Both the position numbers and the translations under genes were made by a program. A DNA stretch of 64,000 nucleotides. Source: Typha latifolia. Taxonomy: Eukaryota; Streptophyta; Magnoliopsida; Poales; Typhaceae. The notes under the pieces were generated by a model. It was not told the origin of the DNA and did not search any database. It saw nothing but the letters and a program-made list of their open reading frames with translations. How positions within the stretch are numbered: the first letter of the stretch is position 1; each line of letters begins with the position of its first letter. The stretch lies in contig CM034105.1 in NCBI GenBank assembly GCA_019914945.1, positions 1,860,001-1,924,000 on the forward strand, read 5' to 3'. Below are positions 23,684-36,100 of this stretch, piece by piece.

Positions 23684-24492
23684 CTTCCAATGGATTGATC
23701 TAAGAGAAGTCGAATGGAACAGAGGTTATACCATTCTCCGCTGATCCATGGGAGGGGGAACGGAGAGGTCCCCCATTACTGGCTTCGGTGCTTCTATGTA
23801 CTCGCGGAGAAACCTAGCGTTATTGTGTTTAACACAATGCCCCATTACGGCTTTGGTGAGTCAATGCCGTCTTCTCATTTCACAGCTTTTAGCACCGACT
23901 TGTAAAAAATGAATTCGGCGGGGTCTTTCGTTATATTGGAACAGATGTGCAGACTTCTTCACTTCGCAGTAGAAGACTTATGCATTTGGGTACCCATGTG
24001 ACGTACGGTATTTCAACGCAAGTTTATTCCAATATATATATCATCTGTCGCGATAAATATCCAAACTGGCATCTAACATGCATCGGACCGCTAACATCGG
24101 AATCGGAGGACAAGCTAAATTACCATCGTACCCTTATCGTCGTCATTAGTTTCATTGACCAAGCCGCCCGTCCGTTACAGTGATGCCAATAAACAAGTGA
24201 AGGGCATTTCAGTCTAGTGTAAATATAGTTATCGCTTACGTCCCAATAGACACGAGTGGAGTCCCATTTTTTATATTATATTTTTTTTCTCTTCCATTCT
24301 TTTGCGATCTCGAGTCCTTCTTTCGATTCCGATCGCAAGGTGAGCGCTGATTCCTCTACAGCGGCGTCGAATTCCTGGCTAATTTTGCAAGAATTTCTTT
24401 AATTTTTGCGGTGAGTTGACCGTTTCTTGAGGAACCTGGAATTCGATACGAGACCGGAGTTCTTGGAGGTTGTACTTTGGAGTTTGGACGTG
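23684..24492. promoter_or_regulatory. Shared divergent promoter region (SFT2 / disordered protein gene)
   Basis: The two start codons face away from each other across 809 bases, so both promoters must overlap or abut here. A GTGACGTAC element (TGACG core) lies near 23998-24006. An A/T block (24265-24292) precedes the leader of the rightward gene. No clear TATA box was found for SFT2. Confidence 0.4.
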
Positions 24493-27400
24493 ATGCCACG
24501 GCGTAGTCGCAAGAATTCCCACAGGGCAGATAAGCGCGTGACTCGAGACGAGCGGGAGCCAAAATTTTCTACTTTGGCGAAGTCTTCTGAGGTCAAGGAT
24601 CGGATTGATTTGGATAATGGTGGTTTCTCTACAGAGGTTGGGAAGAATTGGAGGAATGGGTTTGAGGAGTCTTCCATATGCGAGGATCGGTGGAATTGTG
24701 GAGAAGAGGATGAGAAAACTGTACATTTTGAGACTAAAGATGGGAATCTTGGGCATGTGGGATCTAACAAGACTTTGAGGTCCAAGATTTCAGTTGTTGA
24801 TTTCAAAGAAAGGTCAAGAAGTAGGGGTAAAGGTGTAGAAAAAGAGGAAGAATCCACTCAAGAAAGGTCGAATTATGTGATATCTGAACTCGGAGGATTT
24901 GAAGAGGAACGAGCGGTGAAGAAGGATTCGGAAATGGCTGGTAAGGTAATCGATGACTTTTGATATTTTATTAGGTTCTTTGGTAAGAATACTTTATAGC
25001 AGACATCGAGTCATGTCAACTTCTATAACGTTGTTTCTATAGTTTATATTTCTTTGTTATGACCTGAGACAGTTGCATTTTCATAGGTGTCAAGATGACC
25101 AACTAGTTCACCCTCAGAAGAGACCCAACAATTTAGAAAATGTTCTTGAATAGGAATCTCTGGTCAATTCTGCAAATATTTCAGTCAAGACAGGATTGAC
25201 TGTCAAAATTTTAATGTCTAGAAGATGGTCGTATTATTTCCTGATAAACTTTCTTGTGTTCGTTATACAGAAGATTTATCTAGGATTACACGCAATTCTT
25301 TTTCCAGACAAGAGTCACCCTTAATATATACTTATTCACTCTATAGACCATTTTTTGAAGACTAGATGCTAAAGTGAGTATAGTTAATAAACTTCTTTTA
25401 ATATCTTTCTAATATTTCCCTGAAAAGTTTTGGTTCTTGATCAAGATTATTCACCAATCTGCGACTAAGAAGCATGAATAGCAAATTTCATACTGCAGTA
25501 ATTTCTTCTTGGTTATAAAGTAAGTTGCTCTAAAAGCTTCAGCTCTTAGGATATTTTGAGTGGGGCAACTAATGATCTCTTGATGTCTGAGCAGACAATA
25601 ATGAGCATGATTTCAATGAAAGTGTATTAGCATCCTTACCTACTTATTTCTTGTGGAGTGGCTCATCATTGATAAGGATATGGTGACCTTTATTCCATAC
25701 TTCTGAGATAAAACCATCAAATCCAGAGTCAGAAGAAAAGGAAAACAGAAAAACATTACTCTTACTGGTCGTCTATGATAGGGTGTATGTATGTCTTTCT
25801 CAGGAGATATATATTTTCTTTTGAATTTTTGCATTGGCAAATGTAGGAAATAAGTTGTGGTTGAAGATGACAATAATGTTTTGGGTCACATATGCTTGAG
25901 AATTTTCTCGACACATATAATTCAGTTGCCCAGAGACATAATAAAAAAATTACCTCGACGGCAATAGGTTGGATTTTATATGTTTTTCCTGCTGACTTTT
26001 CCATATTAACAGTGCGTGCTTGGTTTCTCTGTGATTTCACAGAATACCAACAGGATGATGAGTTGTTCAATACCAAGTTAGAGAAGGAACATTATCTACA
26101 TATGAGGAGAGAGAGCTCTGAGGATAAATATAGATGGCAAGATGATAATAAGGAGACTGAAGATGGGCAGTTACGTTTTGAAGAAGTTTGTACAGAAAAG
26201 AGAACTTGTAAGGGTGGAATGTTCAGATATGGAAGTCATAATGATGGAAGGTTTAGAGGTAGATACACGGATGACATTTACACAGTGCATAGGCATCGAG
26301 AAGTTAGAAACAGACAGAAGCATTCTTCAAGAGATCTCACTACTGACAGGTCTTCCAGTAATAATCATCGGGATGAATACGAATACTCAGAAGATCAACA
26401 ACATGAGAAAAGCAAGCTTCTGAAGACTGATAATGGTGGTTCTTATCCAGTGGAGTGGAGCAGTATGCAGAGATATGAAAACAGAGGAAGGAAGACTTCC
26501 TACAAAGATAACAACAATTATAGTGATTTGGAATGTCAAGATGGAAAAAGACCACATGGACATGTGGAGAAATATAAATCAGATACCAACGAGTATGATT
26601 CACATACCAACAGAGGCAGACCTGAATATCTGTGTGCAGACAAAGTTGAATCTGATTGGGGTGGTAATCGACAAACAGGCTCCCCCAGATCCAGTTTTCT
26701 TATCAACACAAAGAGCAGGTATTCATTACATATCTCTTGTTTATCATGTTGTCTGTGGTAATAATACCATGCGCAAGCTGCAGATATGGTCATTCTCCTC
26801 TATATGAATTGCAATCTTCTATATGTTGACGACCTTACTCCTGGTTAACTCATTGGTTTTATGTTAAGCATATGTTTTAAGCATATATCCTTCAGCCTTA
26901 TGTTGTCCTAAAAGGGGGCATGCAGTTTTCTTACATTTGAAAAAAGTGAACATTGTTTAGGCTGGCCTTATGGTGCTTCAGTAGTGGTACCGTTCTTTTA
27001 AAATGTTTGTTTGGTTAAAGGAAAGAAACAGAAGTGAGCTTGGTATTCTCTGATAACCATGAAAAAGTTCTATAAATGTGTATTTTATTCTTTAAGATGC
27101 GTCTCTCTGATAACCATGAAAATTCAACAATACTCTATTTTCTCAGTACTCGTATTCTTATGCTAGTAACCTGATTTTTTAGCATATGGAGATATCGCGA
27201 TATGTGATTATAGCTCATGCCATCAAGGTCAAGTTCAAGCTTATGCTTGTAAGTTGTAAATGACCTTTTCTACAAACAAATGTATAAGGTTATTGATTTC
27301 GGAATGTTCTTTTTCTTCAGGCATAATTTAAAACAAGAAGAATCCACACAAAGGGAATGCCCTTATGAAGAAAGATTTCGATCAGGTGGAACCTCTATAG

Positions 27401-29894
27401 GAGATTTTAGTAGTGTTTCTGGACAATATGAGAGAGCACATAATTTTCGGTCACTGGACAAAACCAAAGCAAAGGATGATATGATTGAAGCTGCCTCTTC
27501 AAAATATACTAGGACTCCAAGATTAGATGATCCCTCACCATTTTCACATAGAAGTGGTATGAGGCATAGTCTTGATCTTGAGGACCTGGCACAAAGGGAC
27601 AATGTTTCCAAAGACGGAAGATCTTTTTCCAATGTAAATAGCAAACAGAAAGACTTACTATTGGATAATCCAGTTGTGGATCACTGTTCTCGGTCAGACC
27701 TGCAAAATAGTGAACATATTCTTGTTGACCAATCTACCAATGGAAACAGCCATTTCTCAAGAAGTTCATCAGGGCATCTTCCTCCGCTACCTATTAGCAC
27801 TGGGGTTGATAGTCCATCAAATATTGGTTCATATGAAGATGATACTAGAATTCAGAGAAATTATAAATTCAGTAGTCATTTCAGAAGAAATAGTGATCAC
27901 AGTAATGCAAGGGGACAAGAAAATGCTTTTAGGGGTGCATTTGTTTGGCCCTCTCCAATTCCTGATTGTTTCATCCCTTTCCAGCATGTGCTGCTGCATC
28001 CTGGATTTCCTTCAGCTAGCAAACAATATCCTACATCTCCATTTTGTATAAGGCCACCTTTGGACATTAACCACACAGGTGTTCCTTATCACAATCATGA
28101 AGTAGTTGACCACTTTTCTGGTTATGTACATCCATTTGGATGGCATAATCAGGTGGAAAATCCTTACTTGGAGTTGCCAGGATGGGATACAAGCAAATCT
28201 GTCTTTGCCAATGATTCACATGCCTATGAAAACTCAAAACAGGATTGCAATAGACATGTCGTGGATAACCAGATAAGAAATGATATGTGGAAGGGACATA
28301 AAAGTCACACAAATCTTGAGTTTGATCAGCATCTAGAGTCAGAATACTCTGCTGGAACTCCTGCAGACAAAACTTTATTACGGCAATCTCTTCCTCGAAT
28401 CCATAGAGAGCAATGCCATGCAGAACAAAGTGAAATAAAGAGATCTAGTGAAGCACCACCAGCTAAAATCGATGCTGATGCTCCACTGGGGACTTCACAT
28501 GATCAGTCTTCTGAGCCTCCTACAATCACTAAGGATGAGAGCTCTTGCTTTTGCTATAATTACCTTGTTAAGCTTGACATCTCAAAGGACCTTGCTTCTC
28601 CAGATTTGTATAAAAAGTGTACGGCTATACTGGGTTCTGGCCAACCCAATGTATCTGACGTTTTAAAGCATGAATACCTCCAGGTAGTTGGAATATTTTC
28701 TGTATTAGATAGTAATTACCATCATATGCCATTTTGTGTAAACTATAATTACCATTATGTACCTTACTGTGTAAGCTTTATTGCATGGTGATGTTGATTA
28801 CCAAGGTTCTTCCCGCACAGAATGCTAAAGCTGAGACTGAAGTACGGAGGAAGAGTTCAAATTGCATCTTAACTTCTCTGTTTCCTCCAAAAACAGCGGC
28901 AACTTTTCAGGTATATTAGTGTTTTTTTTTATTATTGTTCCATTTAGATGTTCTAGATTGTCAGTTAGCATGTTTTTCCAGTTAAGGTATTTATGATGAA
29001 TCAGTAATCTCTTTTTGCATGACTCAAATCGGCCCTTTTCTGTAACAATTCTGCCATCTTATTTTCACTTCGCATTTCTTTCTGAATTGACTGATTCAAT
29101 AATCTCATTTCTTCTGCTGAAGAGTTCCTTCTCTTATTTTTTTTCTTTTATTTTGATTTTACATATAATCAGTTTGAAACGTGTTATGGTTAAGTGAAAC
29201 TATTTGCTAAGTTCTTAAGTTTATGCACATTTAAGGTGACCCTGTCTTTTTCAAATTCTTTTCTCATTGACCTCTTATAACATATAAGTATGTCCTAACT
29301 CCTTGGTTTTAAATTTTGCAGAAAGCCATGTCGCTTTATAGGATTCACAATGAATTCACAAAATCGAAGTATCCTGGCTTGTCTGTAAGTTCACAAGGAG
29401 GAAGAAATGCTTCGAAAGCTGTTGACAAGGAAGATTTGGGGAAGCATGATAATCCATCTCTTAAAGAAAATGGATTACTCGTGAGTGCTAATTCCACCAA
29501 CAAAGAGGAGGAGGGCAACAACATTAATGTTGATGTTGAAGGAGATCATCCCGGATATGATCAGGAAGGAGAGAGAGTTTGTACAAATTCTGGAGTCGAT
29601 TATGACGTTGAGAGATGTCAGAACTCCAATGTTGATGGATATCTTCCTGATGTTGCTAAGGAAAATAGCTCAGGTAGTACTTTAGAAGGAGAACTTTCTC
29701 ATGTTTCTAAGGAGCTTGGGAGCACCCGTGCTGATGCTGATCGCAATCTCTCTGATGTTGCAATGCAGCAAAAGCCTGGTGTAAATGTTGATACATTAGT
29801 TTTTCTCTCGAGTTCTCAGTCATGCGAGACTGTAAAGCCGGAATGTAGCGTAAATGCAAATCAGATAACTTGTTCTCCTGAAAGTACACAGTAA
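24493..29894 (+). CDS. Large disordered, charged plant protein of unknown function
   Basis: Five coding exons: 24493-24940, 26043-26718, 27321-28683, 28821-28910, 29322-29894; 1049 residues, phases close. The start MPRRSRKNSHR is preferred over upstream non-ATG codons in the open frame. The protein is hydrophilic: Arg/Lys/Glu-rich at the N-terminus, an Arg/Ser/Asp-rich stretch (about 150-375, with many DR, RGR and SRD pairs), then a Ser/His/Asn-rich part with aromatic-Pro segments (about 590-680). A better ordered segment spans about 780-885, with LVKLDISKDLASPDLYKKC, an alanine/lysine helix and SLFPPKTAATFQKAMSLYRI. It ends CSPESTQ. The composition suggests a nuclear, RNA-associated or scaffold protein, but that is inference. 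I recognise no catalytic domain. The intron before exon 2 (1.1 kb) could hide a small exon, although none is needed for phase. Confidence 0.78.
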
Positions 29895-30397
29895 ACATTT
29901 TATACTCATCACCGTTGCAAATAAGCAGTAGGCATGCCCCTGTTTTTTTTTTCTTCTTCTTCTTCCTGCAGATTTCTTGCATCAGCTATCTGTGATATAC
30001 TTGTCCTAGTATACAATGGCCTAAAGGAAGCTAGCATTGACAGAATTTTGGTGGATAATAGGGTCAGAGAACTCTCTTACCAGTTTGTTCCTCCTAGCTG
30101 TCTGATCTTATTAACTAAATCATGTCCAGATTTGATTCAATTTCACATGGAGGCAACGGAGGGAGACCACTGGTTGTGGCACTAAGCACAATTAAATAAG
30201 TTGTCCTTTCTTTTCCTTTCTTTTCTTTTATTTTTATCATATTTAATATTTCACCTGGCCTTTTGTTCGTGGTACCTTCTCTGACATCCAGGAGAGTTAT
30301 ATCCACTCTTAAACTTAGACATGGAGTAATCGATGAAATGTTTATAGAACTGACTCAGATTCTTGTAGATGTTTGCTTCTTTTATGCGTGAGAGAGA

Positions 30398-30437
<40 letters not shown>

Positions 30438-30567
30438 ATCATATTAAGGAAATATATATAATGCTTTTCAAAATCAAGAATTGCCCCAGATACATGCATT
30501 AATCTCCCTATAAACCCTAAAGCAAATGAAAGAATAATCCTATGTTGAATTCTATCATAGGGTTAAC
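29895..30567. other. 3' flank of the disordered protein gene, with GA repeat
   Basis: A T/C-rich acceptor-like stretch ending CTGCAG at about 29971 is followed by an open frame to a stop at 30183; it could be an alternative last exon (see findings). A long GA repeat lies at about 30390-30433. The rightmost part is the 3' flank of the leftward B3-like gene. Confidence 0.4.
30390..30433. repeat. (GA)n microsatellite
   Basis: An almost pure GA repeat of about 44 bases between two convergent genes. Unlike most GA tracts in this window it is not beside a start codon. Confidence 0.85.
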
Positions 30568-31146
30568 TCATATAAGCTTTTCACATATCACCAAGCACAA
30601 TCTCTTCTCTTTTCCTTCCCTAAACCCCCATATCTCCATCTCATCCATCTCCCCAAACCCACTCCACCTCAAAAACTCCCCCAACTCCACCCCAAAGAGC
30701 ACCGTCTTGTCGAACCGCTCCCACCTCACGAGACGAAGCTTGAAGCAATTGGGCGATGACCGCCACGAGTACACCGGCACCTCCATCCCATCCATCTGCT
30801 TCGCCGCCTCCCTCCTCGTCTTCTTCACCGCCTTTTCCTCCTCTTGCTTTTCCTCCCCTTCGATCGTGAACGACATCGACCGGTCACGGGGGCCGTCGTG
30901 GAGGCCGGTAGCCATCCTTTCGAGAGGGCAGAGCGCGGGGATGAGGTGGAAGTCGACGAAGCTGTCGGGGAGGAAGAGGTGGCGGTCCAGATCGGTGGAG
31001 GTTAGGGTTTTGGCGATCAGGAAGCGGAGTTTGATGCCGTCGAGGTCTTCAACTAGGGATTGGACCCAGCCCGGGAGGACGCGGGGGAGGAGGACTGGGT
31101 TTACCTCCTTGCCCTTCGAATCCATCTCTTTCTTCTCTTGATTCAT
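30568..31146 (-). CDS. Single-exon B3-domain-like protein (DUF313-type)
   Basis: One uninterrupted frame of 192 residues. The first part has FLIAKTLTSTDLDRHLFLP, like the start of plant B3-like domains where a K.LT.TD segment leads to a LP/IP strand. A charged insert follows (EGEEKQEEEKAVKKTRRE, about 95-112), then VYSWRSSPNCFKLRLVRWE and GFGEMDEMEIWGFRE with KRLCLVI, matching the GL..GD.I.LW.F....LCF pattern that closes the fold. B3 proteins bind DNA in the nucleus; the DUF313 branch is poorly characterised. The assignment rests on pattern resemblance, not on an invariant catalytic motif. The start codon is preceded by a long CT repeat leader. It faces the disordered protein gene and runs in the same direction as the next two genes. 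Confidence 0.6.
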   Translation of the reverse strand: MNQEKKEMDSKGKEVNPVLLPRVLPGWVQSLVEDLDGIKLRFLIAKTLTSTDLDRHLFLPDSFVDFHLIPALCPLERMATGLHDGPRDRSMSFTIEGEEKQEEEKAVKKTRREAAKQMDGMEVPVYSWRSSPNCFKLRLVRWERFDKTVLFGVELGEFLRWSGFGEMDEMEIWGFREGKEKRLCLVICEKLI

Positions 31147-31166
31147 ATTCTACTCGTTTGTTGGGG

Positions 31167-31167
31167 A

Positions 31168-31210
<43 letters not shown>
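31167..31210. repeat. (GA/CT)n tract in the leader of the B3-like gene
   Basis: A purine tract of about 44 bases lies 21 bases before the ATG at 31146; on the coding strand it reads as a CT repeat. Confidence 0.85.
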
Positions 31211-31213
<3 letters not shown>

Positions 31214-31613
31214 AACTGGGTGATATAAGCAGAGGAATAATAAAAGAGTCTTGTTTCGCGCTTTATTTTGTTCCTCCTGGGAAATTTGCACAAAGAACCC
31301 TTACAGTATGGACTTTTTTAGTTTAAACCATACCTTGTAATTTTTCTTAAAAAAAGACCCTATATTTTATTAAAAGGATATTTTTATTGAATATTTTAGA
31401 TGTAAATACAAAAAGTCCATCAAATCTGATACGAGACGAGCATAGTGGTAAATCCAACACATCAAGAGATATATTCCAACTCCAATTCCCAGAGTCTTTT
31501 ATTTTTGTTCTTCAAATTGCTCTTTTTGATTCAACAATAGATCTCTCCTGGAACCAAAATTAGAAGCACAAGAAAACGAACAACATCCCCTTGGAAGTGT
31601 CATCTTCCTCAAC
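31211..31613. other. Region between the B3-like gene and the orphan frame
   Basis: About 400 bases, probably the promoter of the B3-like gene and the 3' flank of the orphan gene. A second minus-strand frame (31499-31735) overlaps the 3' part of the orphan gene. No further feature is seen. Confidence 0.4.
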
Positions 31614-31946
31614 TCACGGCACAACTTGGGCTTCTGCACGGCCAGAGCTGTAACCCGAACATCCTTCGGCCTTCCTCGCGCACCGCCACGACTGTGGTCC
31701 CGGCGCCGCCCGGGGGCCCCACGAAACCGATCCATTCTTGGTCGAGAAGCCCCACCGGTTGAAGAGAACCCAAAGCTTCCAGTCCTTACCCTCGGCGACT
31801 CTCGCGGATCCGCCGGTCTCGGAGCCGAAGGCGTCTTCCATCGGAAGATCTTGCCGCGGCCGGTGGTCGTCGGCGTTGGGCTTGATGTACTTCTCCTTGA
31901 TGGAAGAAGATGAAGACTCTTCGACGCGTTTACGCTTCGCTGCCAT
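31614..31946 (-). CDS. Small orphan protein, 110 residues, unknown
   Basis: Single exon starting MAAKRKRVEESSSSS. The first 75 residues look like a real gene: a basic nuclear-signal-like KRKR, an acidic/serine run, LPMEDAFGSET, then DWKLWVLFNRWGFSTKNG, an aromatic segment that looks folded. The last 35 residues are Arg/Pro/Gly-rich and may be read in the wrong frame. The +1 frame remains open to 31499 and gives a lysine/arginine-rich tail, so an unrecognised intron or a frameshift is possible. A TATA-like ATATAAAT on the coding strand lies at 32065-32072, about 120 bases upstream, which supports transcription. I do not recognise a family. The antisense frame at 31626-31913 is probably a GC-rich shadow. 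Confidence 0.45.
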   Translation of the reverse strand: MAAKRKRVEESSSSSIKEKYIKPNADDHRPRQDLPMEDAFGSETGGSARVAEGKDWKLWVLFNRWGFSTKNGSVSWGPRAAPGPQSWRCARKAEGCSGYSSGRAEAQVVP

Positions 31947-33185
31947 GAATCCTTTTCTCGGAAGCAGATCGAGCACGGGGCAAAGAATTGAGGGAGGAGT
32001 TAGTGGTGGGCGGAAATTGGGAAATGTCGATGAGGTTATAGTCTTATAGACGCCCGTGTGTTGCATTTATATCTGACGACTAGGTTAGATTTTAGATAAT
32101 ACAAGACTCGGACTCGGACTCGGACTCGGACTCGGATTCGAATCCATTCCGAGACCGAGACGCCTTAGTCTTATAGGAAATTTTCAAATGTTACCCAACA
32201 TTTTTATCATTTTCTGATTAAGTACCGTCTTTAAAGATTTTATGAACTTACCCCTCTTTTTCTCTATATTTTTAACCCAACGCCTATTGTTACTTCCACT
32301 ATCTGGCATTAACACTGGTTTACATATATAATTCGACTGATTAAATTATTAAAATATCCTCTCTTTTTCTTACTTAGACCCGCATTAATCAAACTATTTA
32401 TGAGCCATATTTCACCCTAGATTACTCCCACAAAAACATGTTTCTCAATCTAATCATCCTACCATGCACAGCCAAATGAAGACCTCTCCTTTATTTTTCA
32501 AACCATAGTCTAATCTCTTTTCCCAAATCGAACTCATACCCTGTTGAAATAGGAAAGAGGGCATAACAAGGAATATTTGTTATTAACCTTTAAAACAAAA
32601 TGGAGAAGGAAAGAAGAAAAAGTAATTTAGATATTTCAAAAATTATCCTTAGAATTCTAAAAGAATTTTTTTTGCTAATATACTTCTGTTTAAAAATGAT
32701 TAGGTTAAATTAAATCAGAGTATTAGATGAAAAATATAAGAAAAATTGAGGGGTTGGATCACAAATTACTCAAAGACAAGATAGTACTATAAAAATAATG
32801 GAAACGTAGGGTGTTACTAGGACAAGATTATCAGCCAGGGATTTTAAGCACCGAAATTTACCAAATTACATTTGAATACTATTAAGTTTCCCCAGCTGCA
32901 GGAAATTCCTGCAAACCATTGAGAGAAAAAAAATGAACAGGGATGCACCATTGAGACCACTAAAGTTAATGAACCATTACACGACTTACAACCATTGCAA
33001 CCTTGTGGATGCAGTACGTAATCTCAAACTTAATTTTAGTTTGAGTTATCGATTAAATGTGATAAAATACAAGCTCATCAATGGGGGCAAAGAGAAAAGG
33101 TGAACAAAAGAACTCAATGAAAGAGGAAAGAATACCCATTCAAGGGAAAAGAAAAATGAGAGGTAAATTGGTAAAATATGTACAT
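31947..33185. other. Interval between the orphan gene and the ATX 3' end
   Basis: It contains the putative TATA box of the orphan gene, a hexamer repeat (ACTCGG)n at about 32105-32140, and AT-rich DNA with no coding signal. The right part is probably the 3' untranslated region of the ATX gene. Confidence 0.5.
32105..32140. repeat. (ACTCGG)n hexamer minisatellite
   Basis: Five to six near-perfect copies of ACTCGG, degrading to ATTCGA at the right end, about 160 bases upstream of the orphan gene start. Confidence 0.85.
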
Positions 33186-36100
33186 TTAGTTCATATATCC
33201 ACGGCAGTTTGGAGCTCCACAGAGGCAGGGAACTTTGCAGTCCTCGGCTTCATCAGGATCGAACAAGTAATTGTACCTGCACCAAGTAGGAGATTAAGGA
33301 TTGGCGTAAGATTGAGACAGGTTATGCACACAATCACTCAATCAGATTGGCCTAACAATCTTAGGATGAACTGGCAGATTCTCAGAACAGCAGCAGTAAA
33401 CAAAACAAATCTTTTAACTCAAAACACAATTTGGTGTTAAATGCAATGTTTTAATAACATGACAGTTGGAATATTTCCTGATAAAAAATTTGGACCATGT
33501 CTCATCCATAACTATCACAATTGTAAAGGCAAATTTACATAAAAATATAATTCAACAAATAGCACAAAAAAAAAGCCAAGAGGACTTTAATATAATATTA
33601 GTATCTTATTTATCTGAAATGCCAATTTGTTTAGAAATGCATGCTAGATGTAGGAAAGTTCAGATTAAAGTTTAATTGGATATGATATAATTTCAGGATA
33701 GCTAGCTTCTAGAATAAATTAACCTCATCAAAAAACTTAAAATAAAAATCCTTTTGAGGGAACAGTGAGGGTTTTAACTGTATGTATGAAATAAGAGAAA
33801 TCAGTGATAGTTAAGTGGCAATACGTTAATTCTTCGCCTACAGAGACATCTCTTTTAGCAATAAGTACAATCCGGCTCTTATCATCACCAACGGTCATAA
33901 TTCTTGCATAACAGTTCGGCATACACTGCATCAAGAACACTTGACTTCAGAATGTGAATGACTGAATTCTGTCATATTGTGATATTTGATTCAGGAAATG
34001 AAGTAAAATAGTGATGGCTTACCGAGTGGTTAATTAGGCGTGCTATATTTCCTCTCTCTGTAGCATCAATCACTACATCTTCACTAATTTTGAAGAGCTG
34101 CAATGTAGACATGCAAATTAATATTTCTACAAGAATTCACAGTAGTAAATCAAATTGATATCTAGTAATTCACAAAAAGCATTCAAAAGAAAGATATCTC
34201 TGCACCATGTATTATTGCCTATCCAGTACCCAACAATGGCTTGATTATATAGGTACTTGCAGATTCTTGAGGTCATTGATCAGCTTAATATTTTTTTTTT
34301 TAAAAGAGCCACGAAAAAAAGCTCAAGTTTTTAAGAAATAGATTCACAAAATAATTAGCGAGGTGCAAATAACCTGGAACACAAGAGAAAGAAACCTAAA
34401 GCACATGAAATTTTTACTTGGCATGTATTTTTAAGGCTACAGCAAAAGAAAATATATATTGTTCAACCTTTTGCTTGAAAAGAGAAGTATGCGTACCAAA
34501 AAGAAAGCAAACTGAAGATTTTATGCATTTTGTTATCTCGCATTATGGAGAAAGAGGAAAAAAGAGCATGTCATGCAAAGGGAGAAGAAAAATTGAAAGA
34601 CCAGATGGAGAATGCTACTCACATAACAATCCTTTTTCTCCAACCTATAGCGGGCTTCCCTTAGATCAGCAACACTGCGCCGGACTTGCTCCCCACGATA
34701 TTCAATTACCTGATGATATACCTTTGTTAGAAGCTGACAAACTGTAATATCTGGAGCCAAGAGAAGTAAGATTGACAGCTAAAACAGGCAAAATTGGAGG
34801 ATTGATGTAATTAAAACTGAATAATACCATTTCTCCTTCCTGAATGTTTCTACGAGCAAAGAGGCCCCATCCATGTATTCCAGACTTACCAAAACAGACT
34901 CTACACCTTTCAGTTTTCTGGAAGCATGATTACAACATAGCATTAATGAATGTTCAACACCAGTTATAATGAAAGAGACCGATGAGATAGTAATTTACCT
35001 GTAAGTAGTAAAGACGTTCTCTGAATGTAGAAAATGATCCAGGGTCCCTCTCATCCTGTTAAACAATGAGTTAGAAATATTATAAAAAAAATTAAGACCA
35101 AAGTATTCTGAATAGAAAGACTAATATGCCCAATCAAGTGAAAGACATACTGAAGTTGTATTCAAGCTTCCAATTGTATCAAAAGAATGATGGCGACACC
35201 CCATTAAGCGGTGGAGAATAGCCTCTTCCTTCTTCTGAAATAGTAGATAATAAATGTAAGAATAACTAGAAAGAGCTCCATGGTGTTATACAAAGAGAGC
35301 CAACATGTTGATCCACAAAGAAGGAACATGCAAAATCACCGTCCAAACAAATGAGATGCAGCAAAAACGGCAAATTGGAAAATAGTAGCTGTATTTCTTT
35401 CCTACACATGGTACATGCCTTCACTAACACCTGAAAAAGAGAAAAATTATAAATGTACCTTCGTTTCCATCTTATTGTAAATCAGGCATCTCATAGCTGA
35501 GGAGTCAGGGTGTATAGCAGGTAATATTGCCTCATGGGGAACGTCTTTCCTGATAAGCCTTGAAACATTCTGTTTCTCATTATTCTGGAGCAAATTTTTT
35601 GTAGAGAAAACTCCAGTAGGGGTATGTAAAATTAGAACATTATCTGGGTTTGGAGATCTGCACATAAATAAGAAATGAAATCAATTCTATCTTGTCGAAG
35701 TGTAAGGGATACAGGATTTCTGGTTTAAGCTACAGGTTTTGTATGACATCATGACCATATGTTGGAAGATGGAACTTAAAAATGAAATGACAATAAGCCT
35801 GAAAAGGTGCTTAACATTTCATGACGCCTAACAAAAGGACAAGAAAGACCAAATGGCAGACAGAGAAAGGGAAATGTAGCAGATCTTTTATAAGATGTAT
35901 ACCTATGATGTGCGCAATATGAAACCATTTTTATAATCTGACTGCCATTACTTTCCAAGCACTGTAACTGCAATAACGGAAGATGTGTCAAAATGTAATC
36001 ATCTCTTTTCACTAATTTAGATTAAAAGAGGGCACAGAACACAGATAAAATAAAGCAGAACACCAACACAAAACTTGATGGTCTAAATCACAATTGCTAT

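Noticed and set aside
31626..31913. Plus-strand frame antisense to the orphan gene
   Set aside because: Arg/Pro/Gly-rich shadow of GC-rich DNA; a TATA-like box and gene-like N-terminus favour the minus strand.
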